In this document: piece after piece, positions 58,447-60,613 of the stretch | Numbering within the stretch: the stretch's first letter is position 1 | Layout: every line of letters begins with the position of its first letter | Source of the DNA: Nitrospinota bacterium | GTDB lineage: Bacteria > UBA8248 | DNA: 60,613 bases | Direction of reading: 5' to 3' | Assembly (NCBI GenBank): GCA_026706735.1 | Contig: JAPOYD010000087.1 | Span: 1 to 60,613 of the forward strand | Translations under genes and position numbers: made by a program | The notes under the pieces: generated by a model | The model's input: the letters and a program-made list of their open reading frames with translations, nothing else | What the model was told of the DNA's origin: nothing | Databases searched by the model: none

Positions 58447-59631
58447 CTAAGCGACGCGCTCCAGGACGACGGCCACTCCCTGGCCCCCGCCGATGCAGGC
58501 GCTCACGACGCCGAACTGCCCGCCCCTTTGCTCGAGCGCGCTCAGGCAGGTGGCGATGATCTTGCCGCCCGTAGCGCCCACCGGATGACCGAGCGCGATG
58601 GCACCGCCGTGCACGTTCAGCTTCTTTCTGTCCCATTCGAGTTCGCGCTCACAGGCGATGACCTGGGCGGCGAACGCCTCGTTCACCTCGATCAGGTCCA
58701 TGTCCTCAAGTGCGAGGCCCGCACGTTCGAGCGCCTTAGGTATTGCGGTGACGGGCCCCAGCCCCATATAGCGGGGCTCCACGCCCGTCGAGGCGTAGCC
58801 GCGCAGGACGGCGACGGGTTTTGCGCCCAACTCGTCCGCCTTCTCCCCGGACGCCAGGACGAGGGCGGAGGCCGCATCCGCCTGGCAGCAGGAATTTCCG
58901 GGGGTGACGGAACCGTTCTTGTCAAAAACGGGCCTGAGGCGGCCCAGTTTTTCCATGGACATGCCGCTGCGCGGCGTCTCGTCCTTATCGAATAGGGTTA
59001 CTTCTCCCTTACGCCCCTTGAGTTCGACCGGCACGATCTCCTCGGCGAACCTGCCTCCCTCGACGGCCGCCACGGCCTTCTCCTGGCTTTCGAGCGCGTA
59101 CTCGTCCTGCTCCTCGCGGCTCAGGTTATATTTTTCCACCAGGTTCTCCGCCGTCACGCCCATGAGCTGCCCCGAGAGCGGATCCTCATAGCCGTCCTTG
59201 TAGATCAGATCCAGAAACTGGGCGTGTCCGAAGCGGTTCCCCCATCTGGCGCCCGGGTTCACGAACGGCACGTTGGAGGTGCTCTCCACGCCACCGGCCA
59301 AGACGACCTCCGCGTCGCCCGCGCGAATCGCCTGCGCGGCCAGGGCGGCGGCCTTGATGCTCGAGCCGCAGCGCTTGTTGATCGTGTAGGCGGGCGTCTC
59401 CTTGGGAAGGCCCGCGCCCACGGAGATCAGCCGCGCGGAATTGGGGCCCACGCCCGCCTGCCATCCGTGGCCGATGATGGTCTCGTCGAAATGTTCGGGC
59501 TCCACGCCCGATCTCTGAACCGCCTCGCGCGCGATGTGAACGCCCAGTTCCGGGGCGGTCTTGCCTTTGAGTGCGCCACCGAAGGCCCCGCCCGGAGAAC
59601 GAACACTGCTGAGAATGACGACGTCTTTCAT
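58447..59631 (-). CDS. Acetyl-CoA acetyltransferase (thiolase)
   Basis: Thiolytic cleavage or condensation of acyl-CoA. 394 residues: nucleophile C88 in TINKRCGSSIKAAALAAQAI, GGVESTSNVPF, VNEAFAAQVIACERELEWD, GGAIALGHPVGATGGKI and the second Cys in SACIGGGQGVAV. An unusual NSCCQADAASAL stands where the family has N-AS-x-N-DGAAA. ATG at 59631 with GAGG six bases upstream is preferred over a TTG four codons earlier. Confidence 0.94.
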   Translation of the reverse strand: MKDVVILSSVRSPGGAFGGALKGKTAPELGVHIAREAVQRSGVEPEHFDETIIGHGWQAGVGPNSARLISVGAGLPKETPAYTINKRCGSSIKAAALAAQAIRAGDAEVVLAGGVESTSNVPFVNPGARWGNRFGHAQFLDLIYKDGYEDPLSGQLMGVTAENLVEKYNLSREEQDEYALESQEKAVAAVEGGRFAEEIVPVELKGRKGEVTLFDKDETPRSGMSMEKLGRLRPVFDKNGSVTPGNSCCQADAASALVLASGEKADELGAKPVAVLRGYASTGVEPRYMGLGPVTAIPKALERAGLALEDMDLIEVNEAFAAQVIACERELEWDRKKLNVHGGAIALGHPVGATGGKIIATCLSALEQRGGQFGVVSACIGGGQGVAVVLERVA

Positions 59632-59812
59632 ATAAGCCCTCAATTAACAATAGGATGAGATATCTTTTCTCCAAACTACCGGAGCGGATAACTCAAATGC
59701 TTGAAATGGTATCCCTATGTGTCAGGAGTTCTTATGGCATATCTCGAACACGGTAGGCAAGGAAAGGGACGAAACCTCAGGACGTCTCGGGCGGCTCAGG
59801 CGTGAAACTCAC
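59632..59812. other. Gap between rluD and the thiolase gene, nothing firm
   Basis: 181 bases. No credible gene. A CTGACA at about 59720 on the minus strand could be part of a promoter for the acyl-CoA operon, but no matching -10 is convincing. AGATATCT is a short palindrome near 59655. Confidence 0.4.
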
Positions 59813-60613
59813 TCAGCAAGAGAGCTGTTCCCGTAAGTCTTCCAGCAGTTTCAGGAAATCCGCCGGAGGCTCGGCCATCAACTCCCGCTCATCCCCTTCG
59901 ATGGGGTGGCGGAAAACCAGCCTGTGCGCATGGAGCGCCTGTCTCTCGATGAGGCTCTTTTGATTCGATTTGTTCTTCTTGCGCGGCCCTCTCGGCAGCC
60001 GCCCCAAGCCGTAGACCGGGTCGCCCAGGACGGGATGCCCGATGTGGTTCATGTGCACCCTGATCTGATGCGTTCTTCCCGTCTCCAACGTAATTCCCAG
60101 GAGCGATGCGTCTCCCAGCACCTCCCGGACCGCATAGTGGGTCACCGCGCGGCGGCCGCCCCCGACGACCGCCATGGCCGTCCTGTGGGTGGGATGGCGG
60201 CCGATGGGTGCGTCTATCGCGCCCTCCCCCTGGGCGGGGATGCCCCGGACGATGGCCAGATAGTGCCGGTGTATCCGGCGCGCCTTGAGATCGGCGGAGA
60301 GTCTTCCGTGCGCGGCATCCGTTTTCGCCGCTATCAGCAGGCCGGACGTATCCTTGTCGAGCCGGTGAACGATGCCGGGCCTCTCCACCCCGCCGATGCC
60401 CGAGAGTTGCCCTCTGCAGTGATGCAGAAGAGCGGCGGCCAGGGTCCCCTTGCGCTGGCCAGCACCGGGGTGGACCACCATGCCGGGCGGCTTGTTGATC
60501 ACGAGAAGATGAGCGTCCTCAAAACGAACGTCGAGCGCAATCTCTTCGGCCTCGATGTGAGAGGGCGCAGGAGGCGGCAGCGTCACCACGACGCGCGCAC
60601 CGCATGGGAGTGC
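59813..60613 (-). CDS. rluD: Ribosomal large subunit pseudouridine synthase RluD family (5' end beyond window)
   Basis: Makes pseudouridines in helix 69 of 23S rRNA. 266 codons visible and open to base 60613; the N-terminal S4 domain lies outside. Core motifs: LLVINKPPGMVVHPGAG, the catalytic Asp in GIVHRLDKDTSGLLIAAKT, and the RTHQIRVHMNHIGHPVLGDP block. The internal GTG at 60589 is not taken as the start because the reading frame continues upstream with family-like sequence. RluD rather than RluC is favoured by overall likeness. Confidence 0.92.
   Translation of the reverse strand, partial: ALPCGARVVVTLPPPAPSHIEAEEIALDVRFEDAHLLVINKPPGMVVHPGAGQRKGTLAAALLHHCRGQLSGIGGVERPGIVHRLDKDTSGLLIAAKTDAAHGRLSADLKARRIHRHYLAIVRGIPAQGEGAIDAPIGRHPTHRTAMAVVGGGRRAVTHYAVREVLGDASLLGITLETGRTHQIRVHMNHIGHPVLGDPVYGLGRLPRGPRKKNKSNQKSLIERQALHAHRLVFRHPIEGDERELMAEPPADFLKLLEDLREQLSC

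Overview
The window reads as one continuous stretch of a high-GC, Gram-negative-type bacterial chromosome in which every gene I can support (53 protein genes, two tRNAs, one RNase P RNA) lies on the minus strand. The content is core metabolism and information processing. MurE carries the DNPR signature of meso-diaminopimelate adding enzymes, the RNase P RNA is of the ancestral (A) kind, there are two DUF507 genes, and lipoate chemistry is of the LipM kind. This fits a deltaproteobacterial-, Nitrospinota- or Tectomicrobia-like lineage, but I cannot name the phylum with confidence. No rRNA, prophage, CRISPR array or transposase gene is visible.

Layout, from right to left because transcription runs that way. 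(1) 60.6-56.4 kb: a 5'-truncated rluD, then thiolase, 3-hydroxyacyl-CoA dehydrogenase and acyl-CoA dehydrogenase, a fatty-acid/acyl-CoA oxidation set. (2) 56.2-50.8 kb: gcvT-gcvH-gcvP-lipM, the glycine cleavage system with the octanoyltransferase expected to lipoylate GcvH; then tRNA-Gly(CCC). (3) 50.6-47.3 kb: a PHP phosphoesterase, a WYL regulator, two tandem DUF507 genes and coaE. (4) 46.9-34.8 kb: rho, rpmE with a very long acidic tail, prfA, prmC, murA and the his genes G-D-B-H-A-F-IE, mostly with 1-7 base overlaps. (5) 33.9-27.6 kb: mutS2-dnaG-rpoD behind a strong sigma70-type promoter, then a tRNA with anticodon CAU. (6) 27.5-17.7 kb: a zinc-ribbon coiled-coil protein, rnhA, rnpB, ilvA, purH, folC, folP, a TauE/SafE permease, panE, panB. 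(7) 17.5-16.8 kb: a divergent cobS. (8) 16.5-0 kb: the full division and cell-wall (dcw) cluster mraZ-rsmH-ftsL-ftsI-murE-murF-mraY-murD-ftsW-murG-murC-murB-ftsQ-ftsA-ftsZ, opened by a textbook promoter and three MraZ boxes at 10-base spacing.

The most unusual signal is in the his region. Three internal gaps of the otherwise tightly packed his operon, and the gap after it, are filled by MITE-like nested inverted repeats. Their cores differ, but all are bounded by inverted copies of a TTGTTGAAAAAG-like end, and in three of the four cases the element begins exactly at the stop codon of the preceding his gene. Two of them share an identical 107-base core. I see no described system that explains this. 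Other points for a second look: the ~150-residue acidic repeat tail on ribosomal protein L31, a terminator-like hairpin just after the rpmE promoter, altered acidic motif residues in CobS, an Asn-to-Ser change at an active-site position of the 3-hydroxyacyl-CoA dehydrogenase, and the PHP-WYL-DUF507-DUF507 cluster.
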